Origin: Candidula unifasciata
Taxonomy: Eukaryota; Mollusca; Gastropoda; Stylommatophora; Geomitridae
Reading direction: 5' to 3'
Length of the DNA: 64,000 bases
NCBI GenBank assembly: GCA_905116865.2
Contig: CAJHNH020004891.1
Location: 132,501-196,500 of the forward strand
Part shown: positions 42,420 through 54,729 of the stretch, in pieces
Position numbering within the stretch: position 1 is the first letter of the stretch
Layout: every line of letters starts with the position of its first letter
Program-made: the position numbers and the translations under genes
Notes under the pieces: generated by a model
Databases searched by the model: none
The model's input: the letters and a program-made list of their open reading frames with translations, nothing else
What the model was told of the DNA's origin: nothing

Positions 42420-45060
42420 ATTTTTTTTTTTTCTGTAGAGGGCAAAATTAAATATCCTGACCAGTAGAGTCCTTAGCAAACAGCACTAGCTATGCTGCAC
42501 TAAATCCTCAAATCCTGACACCCCCCCTCCCCCCCCCCCTTTCCCCCCCCCATCTACACTGTGGTGGTACATAAGATTAGTGGCAGTTTGACTCCTGTTG
42601 GGTTAACCATCAAGTTGCAGCACCACAGGGAGAATACAGAAGTGTGAGTGACATAGAATTACCTACATGATTGGTTTGCAGTAGATACAAGTTTACTCTC
42701 CCATTGTCATTTTCTGTTTATGTTGTGATGCAGTCCTGTTTGCTGGAGTTTGCACTGTGTTGATCTCAAGTTACTCACTGTGTTGCTATGAAGTGTGTTC
42801 CAAATGGCGGAACCTCTGTGCTGCAGTGGATGTTTCTGTATGCTGTTTGAAGCCTCTCTTTGCTGCAGTATATGTTCTTGTTGGCTCGTTCTCTGCCCAT
42901 CTTGTTATGACATGTTTTGTGTGATAATTACTCTGTAGTCTCTGTTGTTAATCATTTATTTATTGGTCAGGCAGTGATATCAGTTTCTGTTTATTTTGTG
43001 TGTGTGCATTTCTTGCTGCTGTTTTATGTTCAAGAAATGCTCACCAAAGATATACAATGTTGTATGTGGTGCTAAAGTCAAATATTCGCTGGTCTTTGTA
43101 CCTTGCTTCCGTTGGGACTAGTTGTGTGTCTGTGGTATATCACAGGCATTCTCGGAGGACAGGGATGGTGTGGTTAATGGTGGTCTTGCTGTGATTTGCA
43201 GGCTGGTGTACATGTTTGAGGCCTTCACATTTACTAGATAATTGCCTAAGTTGCAGAGGGTCAGTTCTCTGGCTCCTCATTGTTTATTTCAACACTGCAC
43301 CTGGGCAATCTTGTTTCTGGTGATTAGAGGGGGGGGGGGGGGGGGGGGGGGGGGTGTCTTACCTAATGACACTGAATTGTCTTGCTATGGGACTTGTGTA
43401 CTTTGTATGGTCAGCTGCTACCTGTGTCAACAGGAAAATTTGTGTATGAGAGAGTGAGTTAGAGAGTTCCAAGGATAAACAGGTTTCTGAGCTTTATTAA
43501 GCAGCTGTCACCTGCAGTACCTAAACAGTGCTGGAGACATTCTTTCACTGAACCGTTGCTGAGTTGAGTTGGTTTGGTTTGAGTCAAGAAACTTTATCTT
43601 AGTACCCAGGACATTCCAATGCATGCTCCGTCCTCATCTTCAGCAGCCAGCAGAGAGTTTCAGTTCCAGTGGTACTATTAGCAGTTTTAATAATGCATCT
43701 GTCTTGCCTTTCCTCAAACCTCTGCTAATACAAATTAGAAAATCAAGGCAGTCAGGAAACAAGAAGCTCCTTTATTTTCCTTGTGTAGCAGCAGCTTCTT
43801 TTGTTAGGTCTTGTTTCATGTTTATGTTTATAAGCAGGTAGTAGTCTCTGTTTTGACATTGTTTAAGTCTCTCTCATCAGTCTAAATTTTTTTGGGGGTG
43901 TTTTTGGATGTAATTAGGCTGCGCTTGTTTACAGGTTTACAGTAGGACTGTGATGTCTGCACTGTCCCTGATGTCCCTGTGGCTGACTTGTCTAGCTTTT
44001 AAACTTTCTTGACATGGTTAGCTTTCCCTAATTTGTTCTGCAGTGTTATTTACGTCCCCTCCCTTTGGCAGCCCGTCCATACCAGCCACATTGTTTGGTT
44101 TCAAACCCTCTTCTTTCACGTGCATAGCCTTTTGTCAGTGGAAGAGTGGTGGTCTAAAAAAGATAATATTTGTGGAATCTGTTGGGAAGCTAAAGATAGG
44201 TGGTGGAACCAGGTGCTTTGTATGTTCATTATATTATATGACAGCTGTTAACGTCAGATTCCTCTGTATGCTTGTATGTGTATGCATGCATGTGTTTTCC
44301 TTTCAAGTGCCTTGTTAATGCTCTGTACATACCATGTCATCATTGCGGTGGTCCACACACGCACGCGCACACACACACACACACACACAACCCCCCTCCC
44401 TCCCCCTTTCCTCTTTCGTATCAGAGACCTACAAGTTTTTTTTTTTTTTGTCATTTGTTGCCAAGTTTTTTTTTTTTCTTCTATAGATGTTAGAGCTGGT
44501 TTTTAGTAAATATAGCCTCCAAATAGCCATGTACCTAACCATTGTTTTCCACTGACATAGTTGTCCCTTACCCACATAAGACTGCAGGTTACACTACTGT
44601 CTAAAGCTTTCACTGCTACCCCAGGAGGTTCAGCAGGGCATCTGGGTTTGACCGTATGGATTGCCTTACTTTGAAGTTGCAGGGATGGTCATCTGGTGAT
44701 AGCTAAGAGGTGGGGAAAATAACTAGACTAGAATAAAACAAATCAGCATTATATCCAGAATTATTTTGCCTTCAGGAGCCCTTTCGCCCAGACAGGCCAT
44801 TAAAGTGACACGTCTGTTTGATTTAATCTGTCCTTAAAAGTTGCTTTTCTGACTTACTGTAGTGGCATGTTTACGAGACATTTAGTTAACAGAAGTCATT
44901 GCATCTGCACAAATGCTCACCGTGATGTGGGGTGTCTAAAGCTACTAAAATATGCCTTTAGTCACCTTTAGTTACCTTTTAAAAAAATGGCTCCATTTCC
45001 CTTTTTTTGTTGTTGGAACATTCCATCCATTGACACAGGGATAAATGTCACACACTATAA
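42420..45060. other. intergenic, no gene recognised
   Basis: Contains C-runs near 42520, a G-run at 43329-43354 and (CA)n near 44365-44390. No coding or RNA gene recognised. Confidence 0.45.
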
Positions 45061-45514
45061 GCATTTTACAGACCCTAAGAGATGTAAGCCAGTTTATTGT
45101 ACGCTGTAAGAGATGTAAGCCAGTTTATTGTACGCTGTTTCTGACGATGAATGATTAAGGGGGGGGGGGGGGTATTTTTCTCTCCCATAAATATTTGAAA
45201 AATGGAAAGTACAAGACCTAGAAATGTTTTGTTGCTTCTAGATTACTGGGGAGGCAGAGTTACATTACTTGATTTGGAAATATGCACTACAAATACTGGT
45301 CTTCGTCTAGGATTTTGAGTTTCTGGAGAAGAACAGCGGCAGTAGATATAACGAGATGTCTCCAGAGATCTGTAAAATACTAAATTGAAATTTCTGTGAT
45401 GTGTAATGTCCAGAAAATTGCCTTTTTTTCACGTTGCCATCTGTTTAAAAAAAATCCATTGTTTGTTCAGCTGATTCCATTGTATAATTTGTTCAGCTGA
45501 TTATTTACATTACA

Positions 45515-45651
<137 letters not shown>

Positions 45652-46336
45652 CAGTTAGCATGTGCTAATTATGTCCAAAAGACATTTTGTTATAAACTTT
45701 CATGAGGAATGGTTTTCTGACTGGGAAACATCTGTTCCCAGATTTGATGTTAGTTACATTGTATTTAGTGGTCAGAGATTGATAGAAATTGAGTGTTGCC
45801 ATGAGGGGGAGTATAGTTGCAGAGTACTTGCACTTGGGGGTATCTGTTGGGGGTTTGTGTTTTTCTTTTGGGATTGTGTTTAGTTGCGTATGTAAAAGAA
45901 TCTTGTCTACAATACAGAATTCCTATGCATGTAACTACCGTTTTAACTCGTTGAGTACCAAGGAACACATTTTGCATTGATGTATAACTAATTTAACTTT
46001 GCCTAGTATTGAAAAAGTTAAACTGTTCTTACATGTCTGTCTGTCTACCTGGCCATTGTCTCAGGTGCTTCATTGTCTTGTAATGAGAACAAAATGCCTT
46101 AAATGTCATAGCATCACTGTGTGTGGCATATTGTTTGCATAGATGTCAAAAGAGAAAAGATACCTCGATACCTCAGGAGATATAATGAAATGTGAAGGGT
46201 AAAGATGGAAAGAGCTTGTGACTAGCTTGGAATATAGATTTGTTGACGTGTTTGTTCACTGTAATCTTTGGTGGGTATTGAGGTGTAACCATTATGACTC
46301 ACTGTAATCCTTGAGTTATAATCTTCTCTTCTCTCC

Positions 46337-46339
46337 CCC

Positions 46340-46432
<93 letters not shown>

Positions 46433-46527
46433 TCTCTCTCTCTCTCCCTCTCTCTCTCTCCCTCTCTCTCTCCCTCTCTCTCTCTCCCTCTCTTTCCCTC
46501 CCCCCTCTCTCTCCCTCCCTCCCCCCC
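46337..46527. repeat. poly-C and (CT)n microsatellite
   Basis: C-run then about 170 bp of CT-rich repeats with scattered CCC interruptions. Long Ser-Leu or Arg-Glu frames through it are artefacts. Confidence 0.95.
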
Positions 46528-46849
46528 ACCCATATTCATGTGTGTGGGCACATAATGTATTTGTTAATTAATAATTGTAACATCTCTCTCCCAAATATAC
46601 TCGTGGCCTTTAATGCATATCCACATATCGCATGTGTGCATGTAAGTTTTATTTGTGACAACACACATCTTCTTTTATGATAGCCTACAGAGTGAGACTC
46701 TGCACGACCTTGTTTAGGACTGGTTTGGAACTTGTGTATTGAATGCTGCCAGGGGCCATGAATATTCCCAGCCAGTATGCGGTATCGTAATGGGAGTGTG
46801 GGCTTTGTAGATGGTGTGCCTGAGCATGAATTGTGTCATTGGTGACTGA

Positions 46850-47095
46850 ATATCATCAACAGTTTGGAAGCATTGTCATGGGTGCTGTGTGCCTGTAGGT
46901 GGTTTGGTCCTTAGGGACTGAATATCAACAGTATGGAAGCATTGTAGTGGGTGGTGTGGTCCTTAAGGACTGAATATCAACAGTATGGAAGCATTGTAGT
47001 AGGTGGTGTGGTCCTCAAGGACTGAATATCAACAGTATGGAAGCATTGTAGTGGGTGGTGTGGTCCTTAAGGACTGAATTTCATCAACAGTATAA
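46850..47095. repeat. degenerate ~55-bp repeat, about 4 units
   Basis: Units with GGTGTGGTCCTTAAGGACTG and AACAGTATGGAAGCATTGTA directly upstream of the 54-bp array; the last one runs into it. Confidence 0.85.
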
Positions 47096-47102
47096 AAGCA
47101 TA

Positions 47103-48628
47103 GTCATGGGGGCTGTATGCCTGTGCCCACTGCATGTCATTGGCGAGGTTGTCTGTAACATGGGGGCTGTGTGCCTGTGCCCACTGCATGTCATTGGCGA
47201 GGTTGTCTGTAACATGGGGGCTGTGTGCCTGTGCCCACTGCATGTCATTGGCGAGGCTGTCTGTAACATGGGGGCTGTGTGCCTGTGCCCACTGCATGTC
47301 ATTGGCGAGGTTGTCTGTAACATGGGGGCTGTGTGCCTGTGCCCACTGCATGTCATTGGCGAGGTTGTCTGTAACATGGGGGCTGTGTGCCTGTGCCCAC
47401 TGCATGTCATTGGCGAGGTTGTCTGTAACATGGGGGCTGTGTGCCTGTGCCCACTGCATGTCATTGGCGAGGTTGTCTGTAACATGGGGGCTGTGTGCCT
47501 GTGCCCACTGCATGTCATTGGCGAGGTTGTCTGTAACATGGGGGCTGTGTGCCTGTGCCCACTGCATGTCATTGGCGAGGTTGTCTGTAACATGGGGGCT
47601 GTGTGCCTGTGCCCACTGCATGTCATTGGCGAGGTTGTCTGTAACATGGGGGCTGTGTGCCTGTGCCCACTGCATGTCATTGGCGAGGTTGTCTGTAACA
47701 TGGGGGCTGTGTGCCTGTGCCCACTGCATGTCATTGGCGAGGTTGTCTGTAAACATGGGGGCTGTGTGCCTGTGCCCCACTGCATGTCATTGGCGAGGTT
47801 GTCTGTAACATGGGGGCTGTGTGCCTGTGCCCACTGCATGTCATTGGCGAGGTTGTCTGTAACATGGGGGCTGTGTGCCTGTGCCCACTGCATGTCATTG
47901 GCGAGGTTGTCTGTAACATGGGGGCTGTGTGCCTGTGCCCACTGCATGTCATTGGCGAGGTTGTCTGTAACATGGGGGCTGTGTGCCTGTGCCCACTGCA
48001 TGTCATTGGCGAGGTTGTCTGTAACATGGGGGCTGTGTGCCTGTGCCCACTGCATGTCATTGGCGAGGTTGTCTGTAACATGGGGGCTGTGTGCCTGTGC
48101 CCACTGCATGTCATTGGCGAGGTTGTCTGTAACATGGGGGCTGTGTGCCTGTGCCCACTGCATGTCATTGGCGAGGTTGTCTGTAACATGGGGGGCTGTG
48201 TGCCTGTGCCCACTGCATGTCATTGGCGAGGTTGTCTGTAACATGGGGGCTGTGTGCCTGTGCCCACTGCATGTCATTGGCGAGGTTGTCTGTAACATGG
48301 GGGCTGTGTGCCTGTGCCCACTGCATGTCATTGGCGAGGTTGTCTGTAACATGGGGGCTGTGTGCCTGTGCCCACTGCATGTCATTGGCGAGGTTGTCTG
48401 TAACATGGGGGCTGTGTGCCTGTGCCCACTGCATGTCATTGGCGAGGTTGTCTGTAACATGGGGGCTGTGTGCCTGTGCCCACTGCATGTCATTGGCGAG
48501 GTTGTCTGTAACATGGGGGCTGTGTGCCTGTGCCCACTGCATGTCATTGGCGAGGTTGTCTGTAACATGGGGGCTGTGTGCCTGTGCCCACTGCATGTCA
48601 TTGGCGAGGTTGTCTGTAACATGGGGGC
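47103..48628. repeat. 54-bp minisatellite, 28 units
   Basis: Unit ATGGGGGCTGTGTGCCTGTG then CCCACTGCATGTCATTGGCG and AGGTTGTCTGTAAC. Copies are nearly identical; only three 1-bp insertions occur (near 47754, 47775 and 48190). Because 54 is divisible by three, frames on both strands stay open and give a spurious 581-residue ORF. The near identity implies recent expansion or homogenisation. Confidence 0.97.
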
Positions 48629-48629
48629 T

Positions 48630-49640
48630 TACTGTGAAGTGCACTTTTTTGGGTGTGTGGTTTGTTCTGGATGGTGGATTTCTGTGTTGGTAATTGCAGC
48701 TGATTGGGTGGTTCACTCAAGAACTGCAGACAATCTTAGGGGCAGATGTCTGTTGTTTGATTTGCCAAGGAATTGTGCATTGTGTTCATTTTATGACTAA
48801 CCCAAGAATTGTGGTGGATGGTGTTGACTGCAACTGTTGAGTCACCCAAGTATTGTGAACTTTTGATTTGTTCAGCACTTTGTGTGAGTGTGTTGTGGTG
48901 TTAAATGATTGCCCCAGGTGCTATGTATCATGTTTGGTGAAGCCAACTATTTATTTTATCATCTTATCACATGCCGTGATGTGTGATTAGTGAAGCTGTT
49001 TATTTTGAAGTCCTCCAGAAATTATTGATCAGTTTTTTTTTTTTTTTTTTTGAGAGGCGTGAGTGCATCAGTGTTGTCGGGAGGCCCTCATTAGTTGAGG
49101 AAACTGTTTGCATAAATATGAAATGATTTTTTTTTCTTTAATACAAAGTATAATTTGAGTAAAACTTTTCAAAGGACAAATTTTTTTTAAAAGTATTTTC
49201 ATTGAATCTTACTTATGCTTGTATTGAATAGAAAAATTAAATATTTTTTTTTCCTTCAAATGCAAAATATAATTTGGGTAAAACTTCTCATACATAAACA
49301 ATTTTTTCTTTTAATATTTTCATTGAATCTTACCCATGCTTGTATTGATTAGGATAATTAATTGATATCATAAAATGTAGACCATCAGGTGTGCAGAAAA
49401 TTATGAAGCCTTTGCGAATTCCTCCTACATTCCCTCTCTGACATTGTTAGCCGACACCACAGCGGCTCAGAGGTTAGCATGTCATTCCAGAAGCCACAAA
49501 TCCCATACACAAGAACTATCCAGTTGACAGAATGGGAGTTGTTAGCCTAAAAACATACTCAGGGACCTACTCACGAGGAGATCCAAGCACTTATGGTCAT
49601 GAAGGTATGCTAACAGAACGTAGGAAATAGGTCAGTTGTA
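48630..49640. other. intergenic, with a ~112-bp direct duplication
   Basis: 49125-49235 and 49240-49352 are similar (shared ATTTTCATTGAATCTTAC and ATGCTTGTATTGA). A tRNA-like fragment may lie near 49455-49490. No gene recognised. Confidence 0.5.
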
Positions 49641-49643
49641 GGG

Positions 49644-49776
49644 CAGGGCTATTCAGCTAAATTTTAAAAATGGGGATCGCCAGAGGCCAAAACCCTAGCA
49701 TAAAAAGATCATCGATATAGTACAACTGGCATGATCTGCCAGATCTGTCCAGCAGGTCGCCACTTGAATAACCACG
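49644..49776. mobile_element. short hAT-like MITE with 8-bp duplication
   Basis: Begins CAGGGCTATTCAGCT and ends ACTTGAATAACCACG. Flanks TTGTAGGG and GTGTAGAG match at 6 of 8 positions, consistent with an aged 8-bp hAT target duplication. Confidence 0.6.
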
Positions 49777-50036
49777 GTGTAGAGTAATCAACATACTGAT
49801 GGTGGTTTGTATGGATCTGACAGAATGTGCACCCACCTACCAACACAACAGCCGACTGTTCCACTCCCCCCAGTAGTGGCGGAATAATGTCTGATTAGTG
49901 TAAGACTAAGTCTTCTTGAACGGCTACCAGAGTTGTCTGTAGCAGAGCTGGCCAGATGATGACTTATGCGCTACATAGGTTTGAAAAGTATTGGCTGGGT
50001 GCCTAGAGTTGCATACATTTTCATCGCTGAACATTC

Positions 50037-50755
50037 ACCCGTTGACGTGTGTTACACATTGACCTGTTGACGTGTGTTACACATTCGCCTGTTGACGTGT
50101 GTTACACATTCGCCTGTTGACGTGTGTTACACATTCGCCTGTTGACGTGTGTTACACATTCGCCTGTTGACGTGTGTTACACATTCGCCTGTTGACGTGT
50201 GTTACACATTCGCCTGTTGACGTGTGTTACACATTCGCCTGTTGACGTGTGTTACACATTCGCCTGTTGACGTGTGTTACACATTCACCTGTTGACGTGT
50301 GTTACACATTCACCTGTTGACGTGTTACACATTCGCCTGTTGACGTGTGTTACACATTCACCTGTTGACGTGTGTTACACATTTGCCTGTCGACGTGTGT
50401 TACACATTCGCCTGTTGACGTGTGTTACACATTCGCCTGTTGACGTGTGTTACACATTCACCTGTTGACGTGTGTTACACATTCACCTGTTGACGTGTTA
50501 CACATTCACCTGTTGACGTGTGTTACACATTCGCCTGTTGATGTGTGTTACACATTCGCCTGTTGACGTGTGTTACACATTCGCCTGTTGACGTGTGTTA
50601 CACATTCGCCTGTTGACGTGTGTTACACATTCGCCTGTTGACGTGTGTTACACATTCACCTGTTGAGGTGTGTTACACATTCACCTGTTGACGTGTGTTA
50701 CACATTCACCTGTTGACGTGTGTTACACATTCACCTGTTGACGTGTTACACATGC
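50037..50755. repeat. 25-bp minisatellite, about 28 units
   Basis: Unit GTTGACGTGTGTTACACATT plus CGCCT or CACCT. Three units lack a GT and are 23 bp. C/G and A/G variants are interspersed in blocks. Confidence 0.96.
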
Positions 50756-50759
50756 ATTG

Positions 50760-53190
50760 TGAGGTTTATTCATTTTTATGATTGTTGTCTTATGATTTTT
50801 TTCACAAATGGATGTCCTCATTTCTTGTTTTGCTTGTGTAAGGCAGACAGACTATTTTTGTTTTAGCTTTAGATGCAGATAGCTATGTTCAGGTTAGGAC
50901 AGATAGCTGATACTCAGTCCATGCCTTTGCAGACCAATGCAGGCAGTTTGTCACTTGATTTACTTATCCAAGCATATGTTCCTTCCAGCCAATGGGGGGA
51001 GAGTTACTGGCAGCAAGCCTGTATCTATACAGAGATACTGTAAATGGGGTGCAGCAGCACCATCTCAGCTGGCAGCTTCTTGTACCTTTAGCTGGCTGTT
51101 CTGGCACTCTACTGGCACACCCAGCAGTGTTGAAAGTGCTGCACAATTCTCATGGGTGTCATTTTTCAAGTTTCTCACCTTTTACCCATCACTTTCCCCA
51201 TTTTATCATTTTTGTTTCCGGCTCTCATTTAATCTCCTATCTTTGTCTTATTCTTCCACCTTTTTTGTTTTGTTTCTCCTTTATTCTTTCCATACGATAG
51301 TATTGTGTTTTCACAGCCTGTGGTCAGTTATGGTCAGGAATGATGTGTGCTCTTCCATAGCAGTCTGGGAAGGGACAATACAGATCCTTCTCTTGTTTTT
51401 CCATTCTCATAGCACCCCACTATTTTGTTCATCCACCCTCCCTCTATTATTTTTTACAGAATTGTTTTCCTCTCTCTCATCCTGTCTTTGTTAATTTACT
51501 GTCAGAATAATTTCCTTAGCCCTACTTAAATACAGGCTCATTTTCCTTGCAGTGGATCTATAGGTAAACTATTTCTTTATGTAAAGGTGAGAGGATAAAC
51601 TTCATTGCACCGGGTTTTATAACATGTCTGTGTGTCTTTCAGCAGAACTAGATAAATGTGAAATTAATGCTGCTGAGTTAGTCTGGCAAGTCATACAGCG
51701 TGTTGCAGTGTAGCTTTTTACAGTAGCCCCATGTGCCACAGGATATAGTTCAGTCAATTGTTGTGTCTAGATTTGTTGGACATGGTCCTATCTCCACACA
51801 GTAGGATTGAATATACCTTGAGTCGGCATTAAAGTATATAAGATGCAGTTATTCTGTTTATTCCTGCAAGAAGAAGCACATTGCCAGATGTCCATTTCTG
51901 GTTTGAATTTATATTATGATTTATTTTACCTCATCAGTAATGTTCCTGAACAAAATATAAAATTGCTACCGCATCAGGACATGACATCATGAGAGAGTTT
52001 GAACCGATAATGACATCTACAGATTTGATCCTAAAACACCCCATCCCCCACCACACTCACACGCACGCACATCACACACAGGCATGCACATCACACGCTA
52101 CACAGCCACACCATACACATTCACAAAACTCTGGTCAGTCTGCACTTTTGTCAATTTCTGGTTCTTTTAAGAAAGCTTCATGCTACAATAGTGGTTGGCA
52201 CATGGTAAAAAGTACCAAAGTGTGGCAGGTTGGATCAGTGTTTTGAAGTTGTGGACTAATCATTGCTAGAAGTCATTGTTAATGACAGTTATCTGTCAGT
52301 AAAGTATGTCATGTATTGAGTGCAGTTTCATTCCAACGGGGTAGCTAAAGGTATGGGCAGAAATTTGCATGGCCCAGAGTTTTGTTTCTTCTTAATTTGA
52401 ACACATGTTGCTGTGTAGCATTGACTTTGTTTTTCTGAGTTATTTCTCTGCTCTTTGAATTATTTTAATATTTATCTGTCATTGTTTGTGTCAGATGAGT
52501 AACAGACCTGCAAGAAGTGTAATTTTTTTTTTTTTAAAGTGTTGTCATGTGTTTTGTATTGTAATGAGTTACATTTTGTTTAAATATTATTTTTGGTAGT
52601 CTCTTACGTGAAAAAAAAAGTATATTGTGTGTGTTCTTGGCTAGATTTTTTGGTTTGTTTCCTTTATTTTTTTTTTTAAAGAACTATCTTGTTTGTTTTT
52701 GGTTAGAGCTGTCAATGTGTGTAGTATTTGTTTTTGGTTAAAACTCATGTGTGAGCTATTTGTGTTAGATCTGTTCTATATGTGGTATTTGTTTTTTGGT
52801 TAGAACTGTCATGTATTTGTGTAAGATCTGTTCTATATGTGGTATTTAATTTTTGGTTAGAACTGTCAAATGTGTTGTATTTTTAGTTTCAAATGTCAGT
52901 GATTCTGTTGCATGTACAAGTGTTTGTTTATTTGTTTGTCTGTTGTTAGCAGTGTCATGCGTGTGACATGAAATGAGAATTGCCTTAATATTTTTGCCTG
53001 TTGTGACTGAGCTGATCTGACAGCTGATACGTTTCAAGTACAATTTTTTGTTTAAAATAAATATATAAGGGGTTAACAGTTTTAGCAACAAAGTGCCTAC
53101 TGCTAAAAATAAATTATTCAGTACCTCTTTAGAGTATACCTTCTGTTGCAAAGCTAAAATTTTCAATTTTGCCATCAGACTGCGAACAAT
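50760..53190. other. intergenic, no gene recognised
   Basis: A CA-rich stretch at 52020-52130 and a degenerate T-rich repeat at 52640-52900 (GGTTAGAACTGTCA type). No coding gene seen. Confidence 0.45.
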
Positions 53191-53192
53191 GT

Positions 53193-53467
53193 TTTTTGGT
53201 TGTTGTAAAGCAGTGTCTTTAACATTTTATCAGAAGCCTTACAATAACATCCATTAGATATCTACTTATTTTAATATTTTTTTCAATAAGTCATTTACTT
53301 ACATGAGAAAGTTGTTTTACATAACTAGGAAGTCCATGAGGTGTTGATCCTATAGACTGGAAGAGACAGACCATGTACCCTACCTCATTACATGCTTAAG
53401 GAGCATTTTTCTTGGTGGCTGGCAGGGAGTTTTTCCCCTGAGGCCCGCAGGTTGAAGAACGCTGCTC
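53193..53467. mobile_element. possible hAT-like element
   Basis: The left end CAGTGTCTTTAACATT and the right end AGGTTGAAGAACGCTG form an imperfect inverted repeat of the hAT CAGNGTTCTYAACC type. No matching 8-bp duplication seen. Confidence 0.4.
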
Positions 53468-54558
53468 TGAGGTACAGAAATTTTGATGGTAGACATTGTT
53501 GAAGTAACAGTTCCCTTGGACTGAAAGAGTCAGGTAGAGGTAGAGATCAAGTAGAGAAGAGACCGCTGTCATGAAAAGGTCAGTGTGCTTGGAAAATGTA
53601 AATTTGACTCTAATAATCTAATAGAATTGACAAATTTGGAAATTGTTTTGTCTTTTTTTTTTTGGGGTGTAAAACATCTAAATCCCCCCCCCCCCCCCCC
53701 CCCTTTCCATAGGTTTATCTGTAGAATTTTTTAATAATTGTGCCCCTTAAAATACAAGTTGATGCCATGGGAATATACTACAACATCTGTAGAAAAGAGC
53801 ATAAATATTTATACTGCAAAAAGTGGATATGAGCGTGTTGGGGTACTGTTTATGAAAACTGTTTACAAACACAGCATTCCAAAGAATATTTGCATCAAAG
53901 CAGATCTTCTCAAACTTGTCAGACTTTATACATTTTGAGGAGACATTTGTGTGTCAACTCCCCACACCTTGTGTTGTGGTAAAAGTGGCGTACTTGCCTT
54001 CCAGCTCAGTGTTTGTGTGTTCCCCCCCCCCCCCCCCCTTTCCCCCCTAAATGGCCTTACTTATTTCCCTGCTGAACAGCAGGTACTGAAATTATGTATA
54101 TTCAGAACAAAATTCAAGGACCCTATTTAAAAAGGGGTGGGGGGGGGGGGGATGTGGTTGTTTAAGGGATTAGGCACGAGATTCTAGACTAATATTTGTG
54201 TGTCGACCAATCACTGCTTGGTGGGTGGTGTTGGTTTAGATCAGGTCAGCCATCTTGACATCATAAGACATTATCTAGTACCAATTTTATACTAAAGTTT
54301 GTAATAATTATAAGGGGAATACAGTGCAGCGGTGTGGTTACAACTCATACTTTGAGAAAGGAGTCTTGTGGTTAAAGCATAGCGAAGAGGTGTGAGTTTA
54401 CATCTAAATGTATTAGTATCACCTGTATACGGTATCCATGTGTCTCTCTGTTGTAAACACAGGCCAGTGGTATTCATGCCATGTGCATTGTCAAAAGAAA
54501 AAAAATAATACCCTGGGCATGTGCAGGACAGCGGTCATATTGGTCATCCTGTTGGTGC

Positions 54559-54724
54559 CAGGGCTATTCAACTGGCAGGCCAACTTGGCCCCAGAAGGAC
54601 TAGCCAACGGCCCCTGGATCATTATCAGTTGAATTAATGTTTTTTTATCCTAGGGGCTCAGGCTTCTGTCAAGTGTCCCCATGTTCAACATATTGGCTTT
54701 CTCAGTAAACTGTGTTGAATATCC
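54559..54724. mobile_element. short hAT-like MITE
   Basis: CAGGGCTATTCAACTGGCAG at the left, TGTTGAATATCCCT at the right. Third copy of the family at 41712 and 49644. Confidence 0.55.
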
Positions 54725-54729
54725 CTACT

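Noticed and set aside
46222..46571. Arg-Glu or Ser-Leu repeat frames
   Set aside because: Translation of a (CT)n microsatellite.
47055..48800. 581-residue open frame and long antisense frames
   Set aside because: They are produced by a 54-bp tandem repeat whose length is a multiple of three. There is no domain, no conserved start and no splice signals.
50937..51494. 185-residue + strand frame
   Set aside because: The product is a Ser/Phe/Leu-rich read of T- and C-rich DNA with no domain or splice context.
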